64,000 nt of DNA from JABFSS01 sp964449445. GTDB lineage: Bacteria; Patescibacteriota; Gracilibacteria; Peribacterales; Peribacteraceae. Positions 15,337 through 23,545 of this stretch are shown piece after piece; position 1 is the stretch's first letter; each line of letters begins with the position of its first letter. Under the pieces are notes generated by a model that saw only the letters and a list, made by a program, of their open reading frames with translations, ran no database searches and was not told the DNA's origin. The DNA is taken from positions 1 through 64,000 of the forward strand of contig CAYUZT010000004.1 in assembly GCA_964449445.1 (NCBI GenBank), read 5' to 3'. Position numbers and translations under genes: made by a program.

Positions 15337-17187
15337 ATGGGTAAAGACAAAGAACGCGGCTTCGGCTCTTCCGAGGGTTCAGAAAACGAGGGAAGAAACG
15401 AATCGAGCGGTACAGGACAGGAAGGTGCAGGCATCAATAGAGAGCAATTTCAGGATGGCATTCAAACTTTATTTACCACGGTATCCGTTGGCGTAGACGA
15501 CAAATTATCCATTCCTGTTCCTCTGCCTCCTAGAGTTGCCCAAGAAATTTCTCGACTGACCGACAAACAGAGATTGACCGAGAACCCTTTGGGACGCATT
15601 CAAGAAATGCTGTGCCAATTTAAGGAAACTGGTAATCCGGAACAGGAGGATCTTTTTGGAAATCCCGGTATGAACAGAGAGGAGTTCGCACTTTTCTGTT
15701 GGACGCTTGATAATTTTTCTCAGTTTTCCGATTCGGAGAGGAAAGAATTGCGGACGCATATTTTATCTTTTATGGGTTCCCTAGATGCAACGGGTATCGC
15801 TGACTCTTTCGATTTTGGGCAAAACCCAAAAGAGGCTTTGGAAAGCTGGTGGTATATGCTCATGCGTTTAGTAGGTAAATGGCATTCACTTGATAGAAAT
15901 GCAGAACCTTCCAAAGCAGAACAAGAACACGTCAAACTTATGCAAGAGTGCATTCGCTTAACTTTGCACACTCTTGAAACCGCATTCACGTTCGGAGGCA
16001 TTGAGACTGACACGGCGGCGGAGTGTAAGGAAAAACGTTTGATTGATCTTCTCCGCAAGGATCAGTGTCCTTGGCTCCGAAAGCAAGTTTTGGAGTTGCG
16101 TGATCGTTGGCAGGAATGGAGTGAGCTACCTTCTGACTTGTTTGCCGATTCATGCTTATTGCCAGAAGAAGAGGACGACTACCAACTGCGCTCTTCGGGT
16201 TCTATTCTTAAAGATCGTGAGGACCAAACCGAACTGATGCGCCAATTGAGGATTTTACAGGTTGCAATGACCCCCGCAGACGCTGAAACAGAACATGCAT
16301 GGGATTATCCTTTGGAATATTCAGCGCGTCTAATAGATGGAAAGAATCTTATTTTTCTTGATACGGGTGCGGTACATCCGGGTCACACTCGATTTCGAGT
16401 TGGACAGCGAGAATTGCCTAATAGTTTGCAATTTCAACTAGCATTCTTGGAAGAAGCAGCCAAACTTGGATTCAAGCAGTGGGCTATTGATGATGCAAAA
16501 AGATATATTGAACCTCTATTGAAATGGCTAACGGGCCTAGGAGATAGGAGATCGGTACAGGATGTACTACGAGTGATGCAGCAATATCTTGACGCAACAG
16601 GCGCAACGCCTCCGGCAATTCGTTCATTCTTAGCATTGCCAGAGATCAATGAACCTCTTTCTGCCACACAAAATTTACAATTCTGGCAGGAGCTTGTTTC
16701 TTGTCAGAAGAGGTGTGGCGCGACGATTCAATTGTTCCATCAGTATATGCATCAAAGGCGGCCTGAGGTTAGGAATTGGCTGGCTGGAGCCGGACAAGAG
16801 CAGAAGAGATTGTATGTTGCAGGACATGGATGCTCAGAATGGCTGTCTTATAATAAGGGTGAGGATGCTGTGCGGTTAGAGCAATTTGTAGCCATTCCTG
16901 ATTACCCGTCTGAAAAATATGTTGAGCGGACTGCAATCGCATACAACGCTCACAATATTGGAGAATCACGGGGCTGGGGAGATTTGCAATCCTCAGCTAT
17001 CCCAGTGAAGCGCAATCAGCGATTTTTGGAGGCGATGCGAGAAGTCTTATCTATGCAATCAGGCATTGCTCTTTCTGATGCAATCATTATTTCTTCTGAG
17101 TCAGACGAGCCGGATACTTCGGAGGAAGAATATTCCCCTACGGAAACAGAGAGTAGATCTCCTGAGCTACTCCTTCCGGTATCCTAA
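15337..17187 (+). CDS. Hypothetical protein of the integrated element, 616 aa
   Basis: Unrecognised, soluble and mostly alpha-helical. A Gly/Glu/Ser-rich N-terminal 45 residues and an acidic Ser/Glu-rich tail (SSESDEPDTSEEEYSPTETES) flank the helical core. The region around residues 320-380 (SARLIDGKNLIFLDTGAVH) has beta character. It is the first gene of the putative element, driven by its own consensus promoter. The composition is lower in GC than the housekeeping genes. No role can be assigned. Confidence 0.7.
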   Translation: MGKDKERGFGSSEGSENEGRNESSGTGQEGAGINREQFQDGIQTLFTTVSVGVDDKLSIPVPLPPRVAQEISRLTDKQRLTENPLGRIQEMLCQFKETGNPEQEDLFGNPGMNREEFALFCWTLDNFSQFSDSERKELRTHILSFMGSLDATGIADSFDFGQNPKEALESWWYMLMRLVGKWHSLDRNAEPSKAEQEHVKLMQECIRLTLHTLETAFTFGGIETDTAAECKEKRLIDLLRKDQCPWLRKQVLELRDRWQEWSELPSDLFADSCLLPEEEDDYQLRSSGSILKDREDQTELMRQLRILQVAMTPADAETEHAWDYPLEYSARLIDGKNLIFLDTGAVHPGHTRFRVGQRELPNSLQFQLAFLEEAAKLGFKQWAIDDAKRYIEPLLKWLTGLGDRRSVQDVLRVMQQYLDATGATPPAIRSFLALPEINEPLSATQNLQFWQELVSCQKRCGATIQLFHQYMHQRRPEVRNWLAGAGQEQKRLYVAGHGCSEWLSYNKGEDAVRLEQFVAIPDYPSEKYVERTAIAYNAHNIGESRGWGDLQSSAIPVKRNQRFLEAMREVLSMQSGIALSDAIIISSESDEPDTSEEEYSPTETESRSPELLLPVS

Positions 17188-17227
17188 GCTATTAAAGGCC
17201 AATTTACATAGGGTGTATAATAGAGAC

Positions 17228-17551
17228 ATGAACAAACTAAACGTCAAACAGCAACGCTTCATTACAGAATACCTAGCCAATGGAGAGGATGAAGAAATTC
17301 ACACTCCCCGAACTCTTCTAAAGTTCAGGCACCTGAAATTGAACGCTAGCAAGGCAGAAAAATCCTTGATTGGTGGGCGAAGGGGTGGTGGGTACAATTT
17401 CTTCTACTGCTCCTTTGTCCTACAGATGGAACCATCGGAACCTTGGGAACGGCAGCAATCAGGAGCGCGATATAGGGTAGTCGCCAAGGAAGTCAGGAAG
17501 CCACAGGTCATTCCCATCCGTATCAGAGCGATGGAGGGGGTAGGACGATGA
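17228..17551 (+). CDS. Terminase small-subunit-like N-terminal fragment
   Basis: 107 residues. The first 19 (MNKLNVKQQRFITEYLANG) match the start of phage terminase small subunits, which normally continue with a helix-turn-helix. Here the similarity stops and the rest (HTPRTLLKFRHLKLNASKAEK and on) is unlike terminase, so this is probably a frameshifted or recombined remnant. TATAAT lies 6 nt before the ATG, so it may still be expressed. Confidence 0.5.
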   Translation: MNKLNVKQQRFITEYLANGEDEEIHTPRTLLKFRHLKLNASKAEKSLIGGRRGGGYNFFYCSFVLQMEPSEPWERQQSGARYRVVAKEVRKPQVIPIRIRAMEGVGR

Positions 17552-17591
17552 AGAATGCGAATGTCTCTGTTATGGCCACGCGGCTGCGCTG

Positions 17592-17620
17592 TTCAAAGAA
17601 TGATGAATTTGTGGTATAAT
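17592..17620 (+). promoter_or_regulatory. Promoter TTCAAA-N17-TATAAT
   Basis: TTCAAA and a perfect TATAAT (17615-17620) are 17 nt apart, upstream of the ureohydrolase-like gene. A second TATAAG lies at 17628-17633. Confidence 0.6.
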
Positions 17621-17650
17621 AGGCTAGTATAAGCCTTCTTGTTCCAACGA

Positions 17651-19213
17651 ATGCCCCAACCCTCTGAACAGCGTAGGGATAAAGAGAAACCCGAAGATGA
17701 ATTGGATATTTATAGTCCACAACAAGGGCATGAACGGAAGATAAGAGCAGTTCATGTGGGAACCCCACATGGTGCTTTGAGAGACGGAATTGAAGCGACC
17801 ATTGGAGGGGGTCAACATGCTATTCGAGGAGAATTTGAAGAGGCTCTGGGGAGAAGCGGCTCATTACTCGAACATGATGTGATTGATGTAGATGGAGTTC
17901 TGCATCGTGAGGGGCTGGCATATCGAACCGCACCCGAAGAGGGCGTGCGGAATGCTCCACAAATCGTTGCAATCGGACGGGAAACTGCGAAGCATGTAAA
18001 AGATGCAGTAGATCAGGGATATTTTCCCATTGTTGCAGGAGGTGACCATGCAACGCTTATCATGGGGATTCCTGAACTCTTGGATAGACACCCTGACCCT
18101 GCAAATCCTGGTTATAGCTCTTTGAAACTCGTCTTCATTGACGCACATCCTGACTCACTACAGGAACCCATTGATGATGAAGAAGACCCAGAGAAGAAGT
18201 ACACAGTCGGCAATGGACACGGCAGAACGGTTCCCGTGTTACTTGGTATGGGCGCAAAAGATCTGATGCCTCTGATGAATGGGCGATTGAAACTTCACCC
18301 CAAGAACTTGATGTATGTTGGGATAAGCAAGCCTGATAAAGCAGAAAAGCGATTCATGAGGAAATTGAGTAAAGATCATGGAACTGAATGTTGGGATTTG
18401 GCCAGAATGAGAAAGGACCCCAAGGGCTTTCACGAAGCAGTCAAGAAGTTCCTGACCATTGAAAGTAACGGCAAAAAACTCGCTGCACCTTTCTGGGCAG
18501 AGATGGACCCTGATGTACTACGAAGGGAAGACAGCAAAGGCACACCGATGACTTCCAAAGTGGGAATGTCGAAGGATGAACTCAACAGCCTTGCTTTGGT
18601 GCTTGCCGCCGAAGGCAATCTTGTCGGGGCTGGAACTGCGGAAATTGCACCCAACCTTGATGTTGGGGGACAGACAAAGGCCTGTGTGAGCGATTATCTG
18701 TACCGCGTTCTTGGAAAGGGGGATGAGTATTTTCATGAATACGAACCCCACAAAGTAACAGTAAGAAACAAGGGAAAAAGCCGCAAGTGGCTTGGTTATG
18801 CGGCAGCCTTGGCAGCAAGCATTGGCGGTCTGTTCGTGGCTCACCACATCGGAACCCAACAGAAATCTGCTGATAGAGCACCAACGGCTCTCGCAAAGAA
18901 AATGGAGAAGCACTATCTCGATCAGGAGCACGCGAGAGTTCTGAATCAATTCAGTAGATCGGCTTTCTTAGAAAGTGCAACACGTCTGCGCACGGCTGTA
19001 GACAATAACAATGAAAAGGAAATTCAAGACGCGCTGGCGGCCTTGGTAAGCATCTATCAGATTTCTTACAGTGATGCACCCGATCCGAGAACAATATCAC
19101 ACCTCGAAGAGATGGCATTGAGTGAGTTTGTGCGAGGCTTTGGATATGGTGAGAAGTTAGATACCTACTATCAAAGGTTTGTCTCGGCAGAGCGAGACGC
19201 GAGAAACATTTAG
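17651..19213 (+). CDS. Arginase/ureohydrolase-fold protein with C-terminal membrane helix
   Basis: 520 residues. The metal-site motifs of arginase-type enzymes are kept: GGDHATL, FIDAHPDSL and EMDPDVL (usually D-x-D-x-x-D). Family members hydrolyse guanidino or amidino C-N bonds, or deacetylate, with two Mn or one Zn. After the catalytic domain (to about 375) comes one membrane helix (WLGYAAALAASIGGLFVAHHI) and a helical tail of about 120 residues. Ureohydrolases are normally about 300-350 aa and soluble. The substrate is unknown. TTG at 17639 is an alternative start. Confidence 0.7.
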   Translation: MPQPSEQRRDKEKPEDELDIYSPQQGHERKIRAVHVGTPHGALRDGIEATIGGGQHAIRGEFEEALGRSGSLLEHDVIDVDGVLHREGLAYRTAPEEGVRNAPQIVAIGRETAKHVKDAVDQGYFPIVAGGDHATLIMGIPELLDRHPDPANPGYSSLKLVFIDAHPDSLQEPIDDEEDPEKKYTVGNGHGRTVPVLLGMGAKDLMPLMNGRLKLHPKNLMYVGISKPDKAEKRFMRKLSKDHGTECWDLARMRKDPKGFHEAVKKFLTIESNGKKLAAPFWAEMDPDVLRREDSKGTPMTSKVGMSKDELNSLALVLAAEGNLVGAGTAEIAPNLDVGGQTKACVSDYLYRVLGKGDEYFHEYEPHKVTVRNKGKSRKWLGYAAALAASIGGLFVAHHIGTQQKSADRAPTALAKKMEKHYLDQEHARVLNQFSRSAFLESATRLRTAVDNNNEKEIQDALAALVSIYQISYSDAPDPRTISHLEEMALSEFVRGFGYGEKLDTYYQRFVSAERDARNI

Positions 19214-19262
19214 AGGTGGTATCGCGGATGAGAGCCAGTAGAGAGGAGTATAATAGCGTTAT

Positions 19263-19763
19263 ATGGCATCCGATGCGCAGATTTCGGCCAATCGAGAGAA
19301 CGGCAAGCTCGGCGGCGTGAAGACCGAGGAGGGCAAAGCCGTGAGCCGTTTCAACGCACGTAAGCACGGTATCTGTGGGCAGCTTGTGTCGGAGTACGAA
19401 GACGACATCTACGATCACTACTTCGATCAACTCTTCACCGAATATGACCCGAAAGGATGGAAGGAAGTGATACTCGTCGAACGCATCGCCACCTGCTATC
19501 TGCAACTTTACCGCGCAGCCAAGGCCGAGCGGGAGTTCATGCGTACCCTGCTGGAACCCACGTCCCTCGAAAGCGTTACCCGCAGCCTGACGCATAGCTT
19601 CCCTGTCCGCATCTCCTCTGCGGGTATCACAACGCTCGGAAGCGTGTATCTGCGCTACACTACCACGAATGAGAACCGCATGGACAGGGCCATGCGTGAG
19701 CTAGAGCGTATCCAAGCCGTGCGGAAGGCGCACGACGCTGGCGGGGTCGCTCCTATCGTCTGA
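19263..19763 (+). CDS. Mobile-element hypothetical protein with RxxNARKHG motif
   Basis: 166 residues. The N terminus ISANRENGKLGGVKTEEGKAVSRFNARKHGICG has the N-x-x-x-S/G-x-G-P/V-K-T-x-E-G-K ... N-A-x-K-H-G pattern common to short proteins found in many phage- or plasmid-derived regions; function unknown. The rest is helical and basic. TATAAT lies 8 nt before the ATG (leaderless). It supports a mobile origin for this region. Confidence 0.65.
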   Translation: MASDAQISANRENGKLGGVKTEEGKAVSRFNARKHGICGQLVSEYEDDIYDHYFDQLFTEYDPKGWKEVILVERIATCYLQLYRAAKAEREFMRTLLEPTSLESVTRSLTHSFPVRISSAGITTLGSVYLRYTTTNENRMDRAMRELERIQAVRKAHDAGGVAPIV

Positions 19764-20073
19764 CGGCCATTTGGGTTCGTTTCGCAGAACCTATCGGCCC
19801 TACACCACTTGCTTTCCGGACAGCTTGTTTTGCAACTCCATTGAGGACAGGCCAAGATTTGGTACAGTTCTCTCATCCGTTCTTTCTTGCTTTGGACGAA
19901 GAGGTTCCCTAATGAACGTTATGCGGTTGAACGATCAACTACCTTCAACCATTCAGCTAGACAGTTGCCTCTTCTTTACCTCTCAAAAGACGGGGTTGGA
20001 GCGCTACCTCCTCTGCGCTCCGTTATGAGCATCCATCGCGTTCTAGTGGTTGCTGTTGAGGGCCTGCTTTCCC
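19764..20073. other. Gap without a convincing gene
   Basis: About 310 bp. Short open frames exist on both strands but none has a protein-like start, promoter or composition. No word-repeat hairpin is seen here, unlike gaps in the housekeeping part. Confidence 0.5.
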
Positions 20074-20277
20074 ATGCCCAGCAACGGCAACCACGCAATA
20101 TCGAATACCAAGTACGAACGTCGAGGCGACCCAGAAGTCCATCGCATCGGACACGGGAGCGAATTGACGATCAACTTCAACTATCCCAAGACCAACCCTG
20201 AACGGTGCATCGCGGACATTGCAACGACCTTGCACTACATCGGGGCGTTTCGCGGTGTGCGGCAAGTCCAGAAGTAA
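20074..20277 (+). CDS. Small hypothetical protein before the recombinase, 67 aa
   Basis: MPSNGNHAISNTKYERRGDPEVHRIGHGSELTINFNYP, then a Cys/His-containing helical part. Composition is protein-like and soluble. It ends 55 bp before the recombinase on the same strand and could be its regulator or accessory factor, but no family is recognised. The start could also be the upstream in-frame ATG at 20050. Confidence 0.45.
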   Translation: MPSNGNHAISNTKYERRGDPEVHRIGHGSELTINFNYPKTNPERCIADIATTLHYIGAFRGVRQVQK

Positions 20278-20332
20278 TACCCTAACGATTTGATCTTTTA
20301 CAGCATAGGTAGCACCAAGTAGGATTTCCCTT

Positions 20333-22024
20333 ATGGAAAACTCCACTGTGACCGAAGTAAAGCCACGAAGAGTGGCTCTGTACATCCGCGTATCTACCCA
20401 TGAGCAGAAGATAGATGGATACAGCACGGAAGCCCAACGCAAGCGGCTGATGGACTATGTGAAGGACAACAAGGGTCTGAACCTCCACACGCAGGAAGAT
20501 TGGATTTTCGAGGACGTGCATACGGGGTCGGACATGAACCGAGAGGCATTGAAAGACCTCCTGAAAGCCGTGGACGAGAAGAAGTTCGATGCCGTCCTCG
20601 TCTGGAAGATTGACCGCATGTCGCGGAGCTTGAAGCACCTGCTGAAAATCTTTGAGCGGTTACAGAAGGGCGGGGCGAGCTTCATCTCCCTGCAAGAAAA
20701 TCTCGATTTCCGAGGGCCGATTGGCAGCCTCATCTTCCAGATATTCGGAGCCATCGCGCAGTTCGAACGCGAACTCATCAAGAGCCGCACGCGCACAGGC
20801 ATCATCGCATCCGCAGAGCTTGGCAATTACACAGGTACGAATGTCCCCTACGGCTACCGGAAAATCCCGAACGCCAAGACGAAAAAGGGCAGTCTTCTGG
20901 AAATCATCCCCGCCGAGAAGAAGCATGTGCAAGACATCTACAAGTGGTATATCTACGAAAACATGGGGGACGAAGGGATCGCCACTCAACTCAACGATTT
21001 GAAAGTACCACTGGGGCAATGGGTGAAGAAGAACAAGCGTGGCGAATGGACGGACAAACACGTCAAGACCATCCTGACGACTGAAATCTACCGTGGACAG
21101 TTCTTCGCTGTCACGAAGGACGACGAGGGCAAGGATTTGAAGGAATCCCAGTGGACAGTGGTCGGTGTCCCCGCGTGCGTCAGCGAGACGGTGTTCTTGC
21201 TCGCCGAGCGCACACGCAAGGAGCGCGTCGCAGGACGTGCCTCTGCTTATGATTACCTCCTCTCAGGCAAGCTCTACGACGTGTCGCTGCCTTCCGAACC
21301 CAAGTTCGCAGGGAAGCCGCGCACGAAGGGCGGCAGAAGCTACCGCCGCAAGCAATTCGACAAAGACGGCATCCATTACCCTGTGTTCGAGGTTCCTACC
21401 GAGACGTTGGAGAAGGCGGTCTGGGCGAAGGTGAAGCTCGCGCTGAAAGACCCCGAAATCTTCATCAAGCACCATCTGGATACCGAGCGGTTCGGCGCGG
21501 ATAGAATTGAAGCGATGGGCGACGAACTGATGCGGTTACGCGAGGCAAGGAAGAATCTGGAACTACGCCTCGAACGCATTGAAGAAGCATACGAAGAGGG
21601 CGAGTACAGTCCGGAGAAGATGTCCGAGAAGAGTGCGAAAGTGAACACGAAGATCGGGAGGCTTGATAAGCGCGAAGCGGAAATTGAACGGGAACTGACC
21701 ATCGCTTCCATGCGAGATCAGGAGATCGAAGGACTGCGCGAGGCCGCCGAGAAGGTGCGCTACAACATTGACCATCTGGACAGGAAGCAGCAAAGGGCGC
21801 TCATCAACTTGTTCGTGGATCGCATTGACTTGAACCGCACCGAAATCCCGTCCACGGGCAAGCGGAAACGCTGGAACATCACGATGGATGTGTACTTCCG
21901 ATTTGTACCCGAAAAGTTCACGGACACGGAAGCCGAGGGTAGAACCCAAGATGGGCTTCAAGATGCGGCCACTGGGAAAAAATCCCAGAAATCCGAGGGT
22001 ATTGGTGGAGTCAGGGGGACTTGA
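20333..22024 (+). CDS. Large serine recombinase (integrase)
   Basis: 563 residues. The resolvase domain (about 12-160) holds the catalytic Ser in ALYIRVSTHEQKIDGYST, the RMSRSLKHL arginine motif and GAIAQFERELIKSRTRTG. A recombinase domain and a coiled coil (about 395-480) follow. The usual zinc ribbon is not visible: the LLSGKLYDV region has no Cys pairs. It would integrate and excise an element at an att site. Its last seven codons lie within tRNA-Ala, marking the element's edge. Confidence 0.92.
   Translation: MENSTVTEVKPRRVALYIRVSTHEQKIDGYSTEAQRKRLMDYVKDNKGLNLHTQEDWIFEDVHTGSDMNREALKDLLKAVDEKKFDAVLVWKIDRMSRSLKHLLKIFERLQKGGASFISLQENLDFRGPIGSLIFQIFGAIAQFERELIKSRTRTGIIASAELGNYTGTNVPYGYRKIPNAKTKKGSLLEIIPAEKKHVQDIYKWYIYENMGDEGIATQLNDLKVPLGQWVKKNKRGEWTDKHVKTILTTEIYRGQFFAVTKDDEGKDLKESQWTVVGVPACVSETVFLLAERTRKERVAGRASAYDYLLSGKLYDVSLPSEPKFAGKPRTKGGRSYRRKQFDKDGIHYPVFEVPTETLEKAVWAKVKLALKDPEIFIKHHLDTERFGADRIEAMGDELMRLREARKNLELRLERIEEAYEEGEYSPEKMSEKSAKVNTKIGRLDKREAEIERELTIASMRDQEIEGLREAAEKVRYNIDHLDRKQQRALINLFVDRIDLNRTEIPSTGKRKRWNITMDVYFRFVPEKFTDTEAEGRTQDGLQDAATGKKSQKSEGIGGVRGT
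22003..22024. other. Probable attachment site in tRNA-Ala 3' end
   Basis: The stop codon of the recombinase lies in the T-arm of tRNA-Ala, with the tRNA 3' end and CCA inside its coding region. This is the usual geometry of an integrative element sitting at a tRNA gene. I found no second copy of the tRNA 3' end to the left within the window. Confidence 0.5.
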
Positions 22025-22079
22025 ACCCCCGACCTTCTGCATGCCATGCAGACGCTCTAGCCAGCTGAGCTATGACCCC
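22003..22079 (-). tRNA. tRNA-Ala (anticodon GGC)
   Basis: Acceptor GGGGTCA pairs with TGACTCC (G3-U70, the alanine identity pair), A73, CCA encoded. Anticodon stem TCTGC/GCAGA with loop ATGGCAT gives anticodon GGC (Ala). T-arm GGGGG, TTCAAGT, CCCCC. Confidence 0.95.
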
Positions 22080-22097
22080 GTGTGAAGAGAACAATAA

Positions 22098-22175
22098 TGG
22101 TGCGCCCGGCAGGATTTGAACCTACGACTTCCAGATCCGCAATCTGGCGTTCTATCCAGGCTGAACTACGGGCGC
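22098..22175 (-). tRNA. tRNA-Arg (anticodon GCG)
   Basis: Acceptor GCGCCCG/CGGGCGC, A73, CCA encoded at 22098-22100. Anticodon stem CCAGA/TCTGG with loop TTGCGGA gives anticodon GCG, reading CGC/CGU. T-loop TTCAAAT. It is tandem with tRNA-Ala, 18 bp apart. Confidence 0.94.
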
Positions 22176-22229
22176 ACAATGCTGTCGAACCAACAGCCGG
22201 GGCAGCGTAGCAGTGCCATGTGAGGTTTT

Positions 22230-22811
22230 CTAGGCGCTTATGAGCTTTTCGACTTCCTCGAGTGTTTGTTCCAGCTTCCCCTCCACATTCTTCACCTGAT
22301 TGCTGCAGAGCTTGGCATATGCGAGTTCCTTCTCCATGCTCGCAATGCGGCGCTTCAGTTCATCCGCTGCCATCGGTGCGCGTTTTTGGATGTGATCGAT
22401 CAGCTGTTCTTTGCTTTGCGGGAGAATGAAGATGGATTGCAGCTGGTACTGAGGATTCTTTCCAGCGAAGAGGGGATGCATCCGGATCGCATCGAACCCC
22501 TGCACGTCGACCTCGCGAATCACCGTCTTCCCTTCCTCGATCATGGGAATAATTTCCTCCACGAGTGTTCCGTACCGGGCTCCTTCGTGTACGGTTGCCC
22601 ATTCGAGGATCTTCTTTTCCTTGAGCAGCGCATCGAACTCGCTATCACTCACGAACCTATATAGCTCATCACCTTCGCCATCACGCCGCTCTCGGGTTGT
22701 TGCGGAGCGGGGGAAGTGGAATTCGGGATGACGTTCTCGGAGCTTCTGCAAAATTACGCTTTTGCCGACACCACTAGGGCCGATGATCAAGACAAGTTTG
22801 CCCTTTTCCAT
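22230..22811 (-). CDS. gmk: Guanylate kinase
   Basis: 193 residues from the ATG at 22811. It phosphorylates GMP to GDP. P-loop GPSGVGKSV (about 10-18), the GMP-binding RSATTRERRDGEGDELYRFV region, and VIREVDVQGFDAI are standard. A longer frame begins at 22889, but its first 26 residues (SLESSDSLESSS) are encoded by a word repeat, and TACGAT lies 6 nt before the ATG at 22811, so I chose that. Confidence 0.93.
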   Translation of the reverse strand: MEKGKLVLIIGPSGVGKSVILQKLRERHPEFHFPRSATTRERRDGEGDELYRFVSDSEFDALLKEKKILEWATVHEGARYGTLVEEIIPMIEEGKTVIREVDVQGFDAIRMHPLFAGKNPQYQLQSIFILPQSKEQLIDHIQKRAPMAADELKRRIASMEKELAYAKLCSNQVKNVEGKLEQTLEEVEKLISA

Positions 22812-22857
22812 GGAGAGATCGTAACGTATTTGTTCTCTGCACGGGAAGTGGCTTGAA

Positions 22858-22949
22858 GATTCCAAAGAGTCCGAAGATTCCAAGGACATTTCTGAAAGAA
22901 GTATTCCGACTGGTCCTTGGACTCCTCGGAATCTTTGGAGTCCTTTCCT
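22858..22949. repeat. Word-repeat hairpin, GAGTCCGAAGA family
   Basis: CCAAAGAGTCCGAAGATTCC faces GGACTCCTCGGAATCTTTGG. It lies upstream of gmk. The same words are tandem at 24538-24590 and appear in coding DNA at 36367-36380 (mutY) and 44190-44218. Confidence 0.8.
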
Positions 22950-22962
22950 ACATCAAAAACCC

Positions 22963-23010
22963 CGCCCCGCCTCAAGCTCTTCTGAAGCTCAAGGAGGGGC
23001 GGGGGGTGTG
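22963..23010. repeat. CCCCGCCCC/GGGGCGGGG hairpin
   Basis: ACCCCGCCCCGCCTCAAGCT faces AGCTCAAGGAGGGGCGGGG with a short CTT-rich loop. It lies directly after the GAGTCCGAAGA hairpin in the gmk-asparaginase gap. Confidence 0.7.
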
Positions 23011-23035
23011 CAGAGCGACTCATCTCTGCATACTC

Positions 23036-23348
23036 CCTACCCTTCGATGCGATTTTGAGCGCATCGGCTCGTGTGTGTTTGTGTAGAAGGAAGGAGCAAG
23101 TGTTTGTGTGTGTGCTTGCCCCCCGAAGCCCCGAAGGGCGCAGGGGGGAGTCGAGATCCCTCCATTGGAGGGAACCTCAGAGGTGCAGTAGGTCGTCCTC
23201 ATCTCTCGATGAGAAGTACTGCGTGCCACGTGGGACGTGAGTCCTTTACGTGGCGGGTGAGGCAGGGAGGGGTGAAGGGTGACTACCAACGGTACTGAGT
23301 CCGATGAAAGATCAACCCTCTCCTCTCACTGCCTTGGTTCAGGGTAGG
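23036..23348 (+). ncRNA. Structured RNA candidate closed by an 8-bp helix
   Basis: The ends pair (CCTACCCT with AGGGTAGG). Inside are several independent stems: GATGCG/CGCATC, CCCCCC/GGGGGG around GCCC-CGAA-GGGC, CCCTCCA/TGGAGGG, GCAGTA/TACTGC enclosing CTCATC/GATGAG, CCACGT/ACGTGG, and GGCAG...CTGCC. A CATACT box lies 1-2 nt before the 5' strand of the closing helix. I tested for RNase P, SRP and tmRNA signatures and found none complete. The strand is not certain. Confidence 0.5.
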
Positions 23349-23430
23349 AAGTTGTGAATGAGCAAATCCAAGTAGTATATGGTAAAAGTGATGTTTTTTC
23401 AAGGGGAAGATGATGTATATTTCCTCGTCT

Positions 23431-23532
23431 AAAAGCCAAAAACCAAATGCCACAAGCCAGGGAAAGCTAAGGAAATTTTCTGAAACAATTTTTTCCAATT
23501 TTCCCTGGGTTTTGGTTTTTGGCCTTTGGTAT
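23431..23532. repeat. Word-repeat hairpin, CCAAAAACCAAATGCCA family
   Basis: AAAGCCAAAAACCAAATGCC and CCAGGGAAAGC face TTTTCCCTGGGTTTTGG and TTTTTGGCCTTTGG. The right arm ends 5 nt before the TATACT box of the asparaginase gene. Confidence 0.85.
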
Positions 23533-23545
23533 TTATACTCCTCCC

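Noticed and set aside
19764..20073. Several short frames on both strands
   Set aside because: None has a credible start region or composition, and they overlap one another.
23110..23150. SRP RNA apical domain (GCCC-CGAA-GGGCGCAG)
   Set aside because: The tetraloop should be GGAA-like and the asymmetric and symmetric loops do not match the strict SRP pattern.
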